Source: Rhodospirillaceae bacterium
GTDB lineage: Bacteria; Pseudomonadota; Alphaproteobacteria; MPNO01; UBA2964
Direction: 5' to 3'
Assembly: GCA_018660305.1 (NCBI GenBank)
Contig: JABJKO010000036.1
Coordinates: 1 to 15,217 of the forward strand
DNA: 15,217 bases
A model generated the notes under the pieces. The model ran no database searches and was not told where the DNA came from. It saw only the letters and a program-made list of their open reading frames with translations. A program made the position numbers and the translations under genes. This document shows positions 6,915 to 12,836 of the stretch, piece after piece. The stretch's first letter is position 1, and every line of letters starts with the position of its first letter.

Positions 6915-7358
6915 TCACATCTCCAGCGCACTGTCGTCCGGGTGGCTGTCATTGAGTTGCTGAAGCAGCTCCAGCCGGTCGCCCAGCACCCAGGCGTTGC
7001 TGATTAGCCCGTCGCGGAAGACAAAGATAGCGGTGCCGATGTAACGGAATTTTCGCCCGGTGGGTTCGATCCCGAAGATTTCACCCATGTGAGTCCCCCG
7101 ATAAGTCAGGCAGGCGGCGATCTTGTTGCCTTCGGCGATGAGATCTTCCACAGAATTGGTGAAATCGGGAAACGCGGCCCGCACCATCTGGGCATATTGG
7201 ACGAATCCTTCGTGGCCGCTCTTCTGGACACCGAGCGAGCCGTGAAACCCGATATCCGGGGTCAGAATCTCGCCGATGATGTCGTAATTCCATTGGTTCC
7301 ACAGCTCGTCGTAGAAGCGTCGGACAAGGGCTTTGTGATCTTCAAGGGTGTCGGTCAC
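6915..7358 (-). CDS. SnoaL-like / ester-cyclase family protein (NTF2 fold)
   Basis: This 147-residue protein begins EDHKALVRRFYDELWNQWNY (residues 6-25), the first helix of SnoaL-like proteins. HEGFVQYAQMVRAAFPDF follows, and then YRGTHMGEIFGIEPTGRKF, whose R-G-T-H-x-G...G-I-x-P-T-G-R pattern is characteristic of the SnoaL polyketide-cyclase/ester-cyclase family. DGLISNAWVLGDRLELLQQL closes the domain. Founders catalyse aldol ring closure in polyketide synthesis, but most bacterial homologues have unknown substrates, often small-molecule isomerisation or hydrolysis. No polyketide genes are nearby, so only the fold is claimed. The gene is divergent from the amidohydrolase operon (126 bases between starts), which may mean shared control. 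Its transcript could run on into the helicase gene. Confidence 0.87.
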   Translation of the reverse strand: MTDTLEDHKALVRRFYDELWNQWNYDIIGEILTPDIGFHGSLGVQKSGHEGFVQYAQMVRAAFPDFTNSVEDLIAEGNKIAACLTYRGTHMGEIFGIEPTGRKFRYIGTAIFVFRDGLISNAWVLGDRLELLQQLNDSHPDDSALEM

Positions 7359-7403
7359 TCAATCTTCCTAAATCAGGTCTCAATTTGGGGTGCGTGAAGC
7401 ACT

Positions 7404-7431
7404 TTGTCGCGATGCCGCATTGGTTTATCAT
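7404..7431 (+). promoter_or_regulatory. Putative promoter of the amidohydrolase-Rieske operon
   Basis: TTGTCG (7404-7409) and TATCAT (7426-7431) are 16 bases apart, with 4/6 and 5/6 matches to the sigma70 consensus. They sit in the gap between the divergent SnoaL-like and amidohydrolase genes. The resulting leader of about 47 bases includes the hairpin at 7451-7466. Confidence 0.4.
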
Positions 7432-7450
7432 ACCCGTCAGAAAAATGCCT

Positions 7451-7466
7451 GCGTCCGTTGGGACGC
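7451..7466 (+). promoter_or_regulatory. Leader hairpin just before the ribosome site
   Basis: GCGTCC (7451-7456) pairs perfectly with GGACGC (7461-7466) around a GTTG tetraloop. It ends 4 bases before the AGGAGGT ribosome-binding site at 7471-7477. It could stabilise the 5' end of the mRNA, or restrict or present the ribosome site. No known riboswitch class is recognised. Confidence 0.4.
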
Positions 7467-7470
7467 TTAC

Positions 7471-7477
7471 AGGAGGT
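7471..7477 (+). promoter_or_regulatory. Strong Shine-Dalgarno that fixes the amidohydrolase start
   Basis: AGGAGGT is the best anti-16S match in the window and lies 7 bases before the ATG at 7485. The reading frame stays open back to 7404, but this site makes 7485 the start. Confidence 0.75.
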
Positions 7478-7484
7478 CTTCACC

Positions 7485-8702
7485 ATGGATAGTGGCGTCG
7501 AACAAACAAGGGAACTTCCCGAACAAATTACCATCAAGACCGATACCCGCGATATCCTCGCACGGGAGACCAAATACCAGATCGATAAAGGCTTTCACGA
7601 CTGGACCATCGTGGATGTGGATGCTCATCATTCGGAAATGAGCTCCTGGCGGGAGGTAATGGGATACCTTGAGGACCCTATCCTCAAGCATTACGCCGAT
7701 GAATTTCAGTCACGCACCGGTGGTGCGCCGGGCCTGTCCAATCATATGCCGGGTCTGCGCTATCAGGATGTCGGTGGCCGCATACCGCATCAACAGCAAA
7801 TTGCGGAGGATGTGCCCGATAGCGATGTTCATCGTGACGTGACTCTGGTGCGGCGCTCCATGGAAGCCATGGGGATCGATTATCAAATCCTGTTCCCCGG
7901 GAATCTTTTGCAGCTTGGCACTCATCCGCAGCCGCGCGTCGAGGCACAGCTGGCGCTGGCCTATAACCGCTGGGTGTGCGAGCGCATCCTGCCCCATGAC
8001 GATCGGGTCAAGACACTATTGTATTTGCCGATCTCCGAGCCCGACGTGTGTCTCAAGATGATCGACGAATTCGGTGATAACCCGAACGTGGCGGGTTTCA
8101 TGATTACGGCGATACGCTACAAGGCGGTTCACCATAATTCGTTTATTCCGATTTATCGTGAGCTCGAGGAACGCGGTCTGCCGCTGGCCTTCCATGCCGG
8201 CTTGACCTGGGGCGATGACTGGATGAAACAGCTCGATCTGTTCATCTCCATGCACGCCATTTCATTCGTGCTGTGCAACATGGTGCATTTGACCAACTGG
8301 ATCGTGCACGGCATGCAGGAACGGTTCCCCAAGCTCGATGTCATCTGGATAGAATCGGGTCTTTCCTGGCTCGCTTTCCTCGGACAGAGGCTGGATTCCG
8401 AATATATGATGCGGCCGTCGGAAGCACCGCTTCTCAAGAAGCTGCCCAGCGAATACATGCGCGATATGTATTACACCTGCCAGCCCATCGAGACGTCCAA
8501 CATGGGGCTGACCGAGCAGACCTTTAAGGCGGTCGATGCCGGCAACCAGCTGCTTTACGCGTCGGACTGGCCACATTGGGATTTCAACGCGCCGAGCACG
8601 ATCTTCGACCTGCCGTTCCTGAGCGAGCAGGAGAAGAAAAATATATTGGGCGGAAATGCCGTCAAGCTGTTCGGCATCGACGTCAAAAACAACAAATTCT
8701 GA
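7485..8702 (+). CDS. Amidohydrolase-2 (ACMSD-type) family TIM-barrel metalloenzyme
   Basis: This 405-residue enzyme is slightly longer than ACMSD itself (about 335). The N-terminal strand IVDVDAHHSEM (42-52) carries D46, H48/H49 and E51, in place of the classical HxH metal pair. LAFHAGLTWGD (234-244) gives H237, NMVHLTNW (265-272) gives H268, and LYASDWPHWD (357-366) gives the active-site D361. PKLDVIWIESGLSWLAFLGQR is the typical sixth-strand region of amidohydrolase-2 proteins. The family performs decarboxylation, C-C bond hydrolysis or C-N hydrolysis with one divalent metal, often on aromatic ring-cleavage or dihydroxybenzoate-like substrates; the substrate here is unknown. It is the first gene of a tight operon, with the Rieske gene starting 18 bases downstream. 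The start is set by AGGAGGT at 7471. Confidence 0.9.
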   Translation: MDSGVEQTRELPEQITIKTDTRDILARETKYQIDKGFHDWTIVDVDAHHSEMSSWREVMGYLEDPILKHYADEFQSRTGGAPGLSNHMPGLRYQDVGGRIPHQQQIAEDVPDSDVHRDVTLVRRSMEAMGIDYQILFPGNLLQLGTHPQPRVEAQLALAYNRWVCERILPHDDRVKTLLYLPISEPDVCLKMIDEFGDNPNVAGFMITAIRYKAVHHNSFIPIYRELEERGLPLAFHAGLTWGDDWMKQLDLFISMHAISFVLCNMVHLTNWIVHGMQERFPKLDVIWIESGLSWLAFLGQRLDSEYMMRPSEAPLLKKLPSEYMRDMYYTCQPIETSNMGLTEQTFKAVDAGNQLLYASDWPHWDFNAPSTIFDLPFLSEQEKKNILGGNAVKLFGIDVKNNKF

Positions 8703-8720
8703 GGAAGGGGATAGAGTTCC

Positions 8721-9086
8721 ATGGCTGATCTGTATGTGGGCCGCGAGGATGAATTCGAAGACCGCGGCCGGAAGGTAATCGCCAGCGGCGATCTGGAAAT
8801 CGGCGTGTTTTTTGTCGATGGCGAGTTTTTCGCCTACGAGAATAAATGCGTTCACCAGGGCGGACCGATCTGCCAGGGGCGCATTTTGAACCGGGTTGTC
8901 GAGCTCATCGCCGATGACAAGACCAGCCAGGGCCTCGCCTGGTCCGAGGAGGACGTTCATATCGTCTGCCCATGGCATGGCTACGAATTCAACATCAAGA
9001 CCGGTGTTCATCCGGGCTCGAAGAATGCGCGCCTGCGCCGTTTCGACGTAAAAGTGGCGGGCGGGGAAGTTCATGTCGTCGTCTGA
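8721..9086 (+). CDS. Stand-alone Rieske [2Fe-2S] ferredoxin-type protein
   Basis: This 121-residue cytosolic protein has the two Rieske cluster motifs: CVHQGG (C43, H45) and CPWHGYEF (C83, H86) followed by KTG. It begins DLYVGREDEFEDRGRKVI and ends with a [15 protein letters not shown] strand pair typical of NirD/ferredoxin-type Rieske domains. The two motifs are 37 residues apart, clearly more than the roughly 17-20 usual for this size class. The extra segment (about 51-80) includes another cysteine, C51, and a charged loop. It probably passes electrons to or from an oxygenase or reductase, but no terminal oxygenase alpha subunit or reductase is present here. GAGGAAGGGG (8701-8710) is a good ribosome site. 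Its last codons overlap the start of the next gene by 14 bases, implying translational coupling. Confidence 0.9.
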   Translation: MADLYVGREDEFEDRGRKVIASGDLEIGVFFVDGEFFAYENKCVHQGGPICQGRILNRVVELIADDKTSQGLAWSEEDVHIVCPWHGYEFNIKTGVHPGSKNARLRRFDVKVAGGEVHVVV

Positions 9087-9372
9087 GGAAGTCGGTCAAT
9101 CGGCCAATGCGGCGTTTGACGCCGCGCTCAAGGTCCTGACCGAAGGCTCGTCGGAAGAGGTGTCGGCGGAGACGGTGCAGAAGCTTCTGACGGCCGGCGC
9201 CAAGCTCTATTGCCGCAAGCTCACCGAGGAGGACGAATATTTTCCGCCCTTCCGGGAGCAGGACGTGGTGACCGCTACCGAGGCGGTCGTCGCCATCGCC
9301 GAAATGATGCGCGCCGCCGATCTCAACACCTTCGACCTCTCCATGTGGATGTCGCGCCCGCATAACGAATAA
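9073..9372 (+). CDS. Uncharacterised 99-residue acidic protein coupled to the Rieske gene
   Basis: I cannot name this protein. It is acidic and mostly helical: [20 protein letters not shown] (15-34), [20 protein letters not shown] (34-53), a short FPPF turn (57-60), then [20 protein letters not shown] (65-84) and a closing [13 protein letters not shown]. It has no signal peptide or membrane segment, and a single cysteine (47). The ATG at 9073 lies inside the last codons of the Rieske gene (14-base overlap, different frame), with GGGGAAG just upstream, so the two proteins are probably made in fixed ratio. This suggests a small subunit, assembly factor or partner of the Rieske protein or amidohydrolase. 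The coding call is well supported by position and composition; function is inference. Confidence 0.8.
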   Translation: MSSSEEVGQSANAAFDAALKVLTEGSSEEVSAETVQKLLTAGAKLYCRKLTEEDEYFPPFREQDVVTATEAVVAIAEMMRAADLNTFDLSMWMSRPHNE

Positions 9373-9398
9373 CGGGTACCGATTACGCCAGCTCACCA

Positions 9399-9427
9399 TT
9401 GGCCCCGCGGCTCAGCTTCTGTATGAT
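9399..9427 (+). promoter_or_regulatory. Putative promoter of the glutaryl-CoA dehydrogenase gene
   Basis: TTGGCC (9399-9404) and TATGAT (9422-9427) are separated by 17 bases, matching the consensus at 4/6 and 5/6 positions. They lie in the 85-base gap after the 99-residue protein gene and imply that gcdH is transcribed apart from the upstream operon, with a short leader. Confidence 0.45.
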
Positions 9428-9443
9428 CCGGCGACAAATTTTG

Positions 9444-9450
9444 CCGAGGA
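9444..9450 (+). promoter_or_regulatory. Ribosome site deciding between two in-frame ATGs of gcdH
   Basis: GCCGAGGA ends at 9450. It is only 1 base from the first ATG (9452) but 7 bases from the second (9458), so the second is the better start. Confidence 0.6.
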
Positions 9451-9457
9451 TATGGTT

Positions 9458-10672
9458 ATGAATACTGTTGCCGACACGGATGGGCCGAAGCTTAAAAAAT
9501 GGGCCAAATTTAACTGGGAAGATCCGCTTCTGGTGGAGGACCTCCTCACCGAAGAGGAAAGGATGGTGCGCGACAGCGCCCGCCAGTATGCCCAGGATAA
9601 GCTCATGCCCCGTATCCTCGAGGCCAACCGCAACGAGACGTTCGATCGCGAAATCATGAACGAATTGGGCGAGATGGGCATGCTTGGCTCGACGCTGGAG
9701 GAAAAATACGGCTGTGCCGGCGTCAGTTATGTCTGTTACGGGCTGATCGCCCGCGAGATCGAACGGGTGGATTCAGCTTACCGGTCGACGCTCTCGGTAC
9801 AGTCCAGCCTGGTCATGTGGCCGATCTATACCTATGGCACTGAAGCCCAGCGCCAGAAATATCTGCCCAAGCTCGCTTCCGGCGACTATGTGGGCTGTTT
9901 CGGCCTGACCGAGCCCGACCATGGGTCCGATCCCGGCGGCATGATCACCCGCGCCAAGAAGGTCGATGGCGGCTATCAGCTCTCCGGCGCCAAGATGTGG
10001 ATCAGCAACGCGCCCATCGCCGACGTATTCGTTATCTGGGCCAAGGACGACGAGGGCGTGATCCGCGGCTTCATTCTGGAAAAAGGCATGAAGGGCCTGA
10101 GCGCGCCCAAGATCGAAGGCAAGTTCAGCTTACGCGCGTCGATCACCGGCGAGGTGGTCATGGACGAGGTATTTGTGCCCGACGAGAATTACCTGCCGGG
10201 CGCCAAGGGTCTGGCCGGTCCGTTCGGCTGTCTCAACAACGCCCGCTATGGCATCGCCTGGGGCGTGCTGGGGGCGGCGGAATTTTGCTGGCATGGCGCG
10301 CGCAACTACACCATGGAACGCACGCAGTTCGGCAAGCCCCTGGCCGGCAACCAGCTGGTCCAGAAAAAGCTCGCCGATATGCAGACCGAGATCGCGGTGG
10401 CCACCCAATCCTGCCTGCAGCTTGGTCGCATGATGGATGCCGGCACCTGCTCGCCGGAATCCATCTCGCTGATGAAGCGGCACTGCACCGGCAAGGCGCT
10501 GGACATCGCCCGCGTCGCCCGCGATATGCATGGCGGCAACGGCATCGTCGACGAATATCACATCATCCGCCACGTAATGAATCTGGAAACCGTCATCACC
10601 TATGAGGGCACCCACGATATCCACGCCCTGATTCTGGGCCGCGCCCAGACCGGTATTCAGGCGTTTGTGTGA
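9458..10672 (+). CDS. gcdH: Glutaryl-CoA dehydrogenase (FAD-dependent, decarboxylating)
   Basis: This 404-residue acyl-CoA dehydrogenase converts glutaryl-CoA to crotonyl-CoA and CO2, passing electrons to ETF. The family FAD-site block is [13 protein letters not shown] (148-160). Two features set it apart from other acyl-CoA dehydrogenases. [15 protein letters not shown] (106-120) contains R109, the equivalent of the arginine that binds the substrate's free carboxylate. [14 protein letters not shown] (381-394) contains E383, the catalytic base. [10 protein letters not shown] (286-295) and DMHGGNGI (356-363) are further family marks. The enzyme sits in the lysine and tryptophan degradation route. 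An in-frame ATG at 9452 is a possible alternative start. A CaiB/BaiF CoA-transferase 115 bases downstream supplies the likely substrate, which strengthens the call. Confidence 0.94.
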   Translation: MNTVADTDGPKLKKWAKFNWEDPLLVEDLLTEEERMVRDSARQYAQDKLMPRILEANRNETFDREIMNELGEMGMLGSTLEEKYGCAGVSYVCYGLIAREIERVDSAYRSTLSVQSSLVMWPIYTYGTEAQRQKYLPKLASGDYVGCFGLTEPDHGSDPGGMITRAKKVDGGYQLSGAKMWISNAPIADVFVIWAKDDEGVIRGFILEKGMKGLSAPKIEGKFSLRASITGEVVMDEVFVPDENYLPGAKGLAGPFGCLNNARYGIAWGVLGAAEFCWHGARNYTMERTQFGKPLAGNQLVQKKLADMQTEIAVATQSCLQLGRMMDAGTCSPESISLMKRHCTGKALDIARVARDMHGGNGIVDEYHIIRHVMNLETVITYEGTHDIHALILGRAQTGIQAFV

Positions 10673-10701
10673 TTGGTTTGGTGTTGCCCACAAAACTCAA
10701 T

Positions 10702-10776
10702 TGTCATCCCGGCCCCCGAGCCGGGATCCAGTCTTTTGACCCGGTCTCTGGACCCCGGATTAAATCCGGGGTGACA
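10702..10776. repeat. Two-hairpin intergenic repeat (REP-like) between gcdH and the CoA-transferase
   Basis: The element is bounded by TGTCA (10702-10706) and TGACA (10772-10776), which are inverted copies. Inside are two hairpins. CCCGGC...GCCGGG (10708-10725) has a 6-base stem, and CCCCGGATT...AATCCGGGG (10753-10771) has a 9-base stem. TCCAG and CTGGA flank the centre, so the two halves mirror each other. This is the layout of REP/BIME-like extragenic repeats, and similar elements are common between genes in Alphaproteobacteria. It ends 11 bases before the next start codon. Confidence 0.75.
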
Positions 10777-10787
10777 CTGGTAGTGAT

Positions 10788-12017
10788 ATGACTTCCCCCT
10801 TGTCCCATCTCCGTGTGCTCGATATGAGCCGTATTCTGGCCGGCCCGTGGGCGGCGCAGACGCTGGCCGATCTCGGGGCGGAAGTTATCAAGGTGGAACG
10901 GGTCGGGTCCGGCGATGACACGCGCAGCTGGGGCCCGCCCTTCATCAAGGACACGGATGGCAACGAGACCGAGGAATCCGCCTATTTCCTGTCGACCAAC
11001 CGGGGCAAGAAATCGCTGGCGCTGGATATTGCCAAGCCGGAAGGCCAGGAGATCATTCGAAAGCTAGTGGCCAAGACCGATATCCTGATCGAGAATTACA
11101 AGGTGGGCGGGCTGGCCGCCTACGGGCTGGGCTATGAGGATCTGAAGAAGATCAATCCAGGGCTGATCTATTGTTCCATCACCGGCTTTGGCCAGACCGG
11201 CCCGTTCAGCACCCGCGCCGGATACGATTTTCTCATCCAGGCCATGGGCGGGCTCATGAGCGTCACCGGCGAACCGGATCGAATGCCGGGCGCCGGGCCG
11301 CAGAAGATCGGTGTCGCCCTGACCGATATCCTGACCGGGCTCTACACCACCATCGCCGCGCTCACCGGCATCGCCAAGCGCGATTCAACGGGCGAGGGGT
11401 GTCATGTGGATATGGCGCTGCTGGACGTGACCACGGCAACCATGGCCAACCAGGCGCTCAATTTTCTGGTGACCGGCACCGCGCCGGGCCGCATGGGCAA
11501 TGCCCATCCCAACATCGTGCCCTATGAGGCGTTTGAGGCCTCCGACATGTATCTGATCGTCGCTGTCGGCAATGACGGCCAGTATCAGCGTTTCGTGGAG
11601 GCCGCCGGACACCCCGAACTGGCCAGTGACGATCGTTTCGACACCAATGCGGCGCGGGTGGCAAACCGCGAAATCCTGATTCCCATCATCCGGGATTTCA
11701 TGAAACAGCGCACGGGCTCGGACTGGATTGCCACGCTGGAAAAAGTCGGCGTGCCGTGCGGGCCCATCAACAACATGGAACAGGTGTTCGCCCATCCGCA
11801 GATCCAGCATCGCGGGCTCCGGATGGAGCTGGAACATCCGCTGGCCGGTAGCGTGCCGCAGGTCGCCAACCCCATCCGCTTTACCGGCCAGCCGCATTCA
11901 TATCAGGGCGCGCCGCCGACCCTGGGCCAGCATTCCGACGATGTGCTGAGGCGGATACTCGATATGTCCGATGACGAGATCGCCACCCTGAAAGACGCCG
12001 GCATTGTGGGCGGCTGA
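10788..12017 (+). CDS. gcdG: CaiB/BaiF (family III) CoA-transferase, probably succinyl-CoA:glutarate CoA-transferase
   Basis: This is a 409-residue family III CoA-transferase. VLDMSRILAGPWAAQTLADLG (10-30) and AEVIKVERVGSGDDTRSWGPP (31-51) form the CoA-binding N-terminal fold. FLSTNRGKKSLALD (67-80) is a family block, as is GFGQTGPF (133-140). The catalytic aspartate, which forms the acyl-enzyme anhydride, is most likely D180 in GVALTDILTGLY (175-186). GVPCGPINNMEQVFAHPQ near 322-339 is the typical second-domain block. The family moves CoA between carboxylic acids. The specific glutarate assignment rests on the position directly behind glutaryl-CoA dehydrogenase, a pairing known from bacterial glutarate catabolism and from human SUGCT; sequence alone does not prove it. 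No good ribosome site is visible and the upstream repeat ends 11 bases ahead, so translation may be modest or structure-controlled. Confidence 0.85.
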   Translation: MTSPLSHLRVLDMSRILAGPWAAQTLADLGAEVIKVERVGSGDDTRSWGPPFIKDTDGNETEESAYFLSTNRGKKSLALDIAKPEGQEIIRKLVAKTDILIENYKVGGLAAYGLGYEDLKKINPGLIYCSITGFGQTGPFSTRAGYDFLIQAMGGLMSVTGEPDRMPGAGPQKIGVALTDILTGLYTTIAALTGIAKRDSTGEGCHVDMALLDVTTATMANQALNFLVTGTAPGRMGNAHPNIVPYEAFEASDMYLIVAVGNDGQYQRFVEAAGHPELASDDRFDTNAARVANREILIPIIRDFMKQRTGSDWIATLEKVGVPCGPINNMEQVFAHPQIQHRGLRMELEHPLAGSVPQVANPIRFTGQPHSYQGAPPTLGQHSDDVLRRILDMSDDEIATLKDAGIVGG

Positions 12018-12038
12018 CCGGGCATTCATGCTCGATTC

Positions 12039-12067
12039 TTGACAGCAACCGCGCCGCCCCTGATTAT
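12039..12067 (+). promoter_or_regulatory. Sigma70-type promoter of the MarR-family gene
   Basis: A perfect TTGACA (12039-12044) stands 17 bases before GATTAT (12062-12067; 4 of 6 matches). It lies in the 91-base gap after the CoA-transferase, with an AT-rich leader (ACACAAACAAATTTTC) that could hold an operator for autoregulation. The regulator therefore seems able to be expressed apart from gcdHG. Confidence 0.5.
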
Positions 12068-12108
12068 TCGTACACAAACAAATTTTCAAACTGGAGTTTA
12101 GGTCGCTT

Positions 12109-12546
12109 ATGCCCTCCGATGACGGCGGTTATGTGCTTGAACGGCAGGCGGGGCATCTGTTGCGCCGCGCCCATCAGCGTCATTCGGCTATTTTCCAGGA
12201 AAACATCGGCGACGAGCAGCTGACGCCGCTGCAGTTCGCGGCGCTGGTGAAGCTGCGCGATCTCGATGAGGTGTCGCAGAACCAGCTCGGGCGCCTGACC
12301 GCCATGGATGCCGCCACCATGCAGGGGGTCATCAAGCGCCTCGCCTCGCGTAATTTGATCGACCGCCGGCCTGATCCCGATGACCGCCGGCGGCTGATAT
12401 TGAGCCTGAGCCCCGAGGGACGGGCGCTCATCGAGCGGCTGTTGTCCAACGGCAGTAATATTACGCAAAAGACCCTGGACCCGCTGAGCCCCACCGAGCA
12501 GAAATCGTTTATTCAGCTCCTCACCAAGCTGGCGCAGATTAAATAG
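12109..12546 (+). CDS. MarR-family winged-helix transcriptional regulator
   Basis: This 145-residue protein is typical MarR length. The N-terminal dimerisation helix is VLERQAGHLLRRAHQRHSAI (9-28). LTPLQFAALVKLRD (38-51) is the conserved LTxxQxxxL block. SQNQLGRLTAMDAATMQGVI (56-75) is the helix-turn-helix, KRLASRNLIDRR (76-87) runs into the wing, and DPDDRRRLILSLSPEG (89-104) is the wing with its D-x-R core. The last helices (105-145) complete the dimer. It should bind a palindromic operator as a homodimer and release it on ligand binding. Its place directly after the glutaryl-CoA genes makes glutarate, an acyl-CoA or an aromatic degradation product a reasonable ligand guess, but this is inference. 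GGAG lies upstream of the ATG. Confidence 0.92.
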   Translation: MPSDDGGYVLERQAGHLLRRAHQRHSAIFQENIGDEQLTPLQFAALVKLRDLDEVSQNQLGRLTAMDAATMQGVIKRLASRNLIDRRPDPDDRRRLILSLSPEGRALIERLLSNGSNITQKTLDPLSPTEQKSFIQLLTKLAQIK

Positions 12547-12698
12547 GGCACCGTTCGGCAAAACTCAGTCTTTATGCTCGGATTTGCGTCGCTGATGTTC
12601 GGTTAAATTTATGCGGCGGTACGGAGCCCGCTCAATTGCATGGGTCACGAGGAGATCCAGCCATTTGAGATTCTTATTCCCGGGTCGGAGCCGTATCA

Positions 12699-12745
12699 CC
12701 CCCACCCTAACCCTCCCCCATCGAGGGGGAGGTATAGGTGTGGGG
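12699..12745. repeat. GC-rich hairpin intergenic repeat
   Basis: CCTCCCCC (12712-12719) pairs with GGGGGAGG (12725-12732) over a 5-base loop. The flanks, CCCCCACCCTAA on the left and TATAGGTGTGGGG on the right, extend the pairing with mismatches. It resembles a family of dispersed extragenic palindromes found in alphaproteobacterial genomes. The rest of the 290-base stretch 12547-12836 contains no convincing gene. It does hold a short minus-strand open frame (ending at 12565) that borrows the repeat and is judged spurious or a remnant. Confidence 0.6.
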
Positions 12746-12836
12746 TAGCGCGCCGTCTGGCGTGCAAGAAGAATCTGTCTTGCTAAACCGGACACTCGTG
12801 GCCATCGCCGGGCATGACAATGGGGTGGGCGCCGCT

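Noticed and set aside
8262..9074. 270-residue minus-strand frame opposite the amidohydrolase and Rieske genes
   Set aside because: Antisense shadow; the plus-strand proteins contain all catalytic and cluster motifs.
12064..12561. 165-residue minus-strand frame over the MarR gene
   Set aside because: Antisense to a clear winged-helix protein with its own promoter.
12565..12795. 76-residue minus-strand frame as a gene
   Set aside because: Much of it is the translation of the GC-rich repeat (a PIPPPRWGRVRVGV-like segment), a common false gene; only a possible remnant is kept as a finding.
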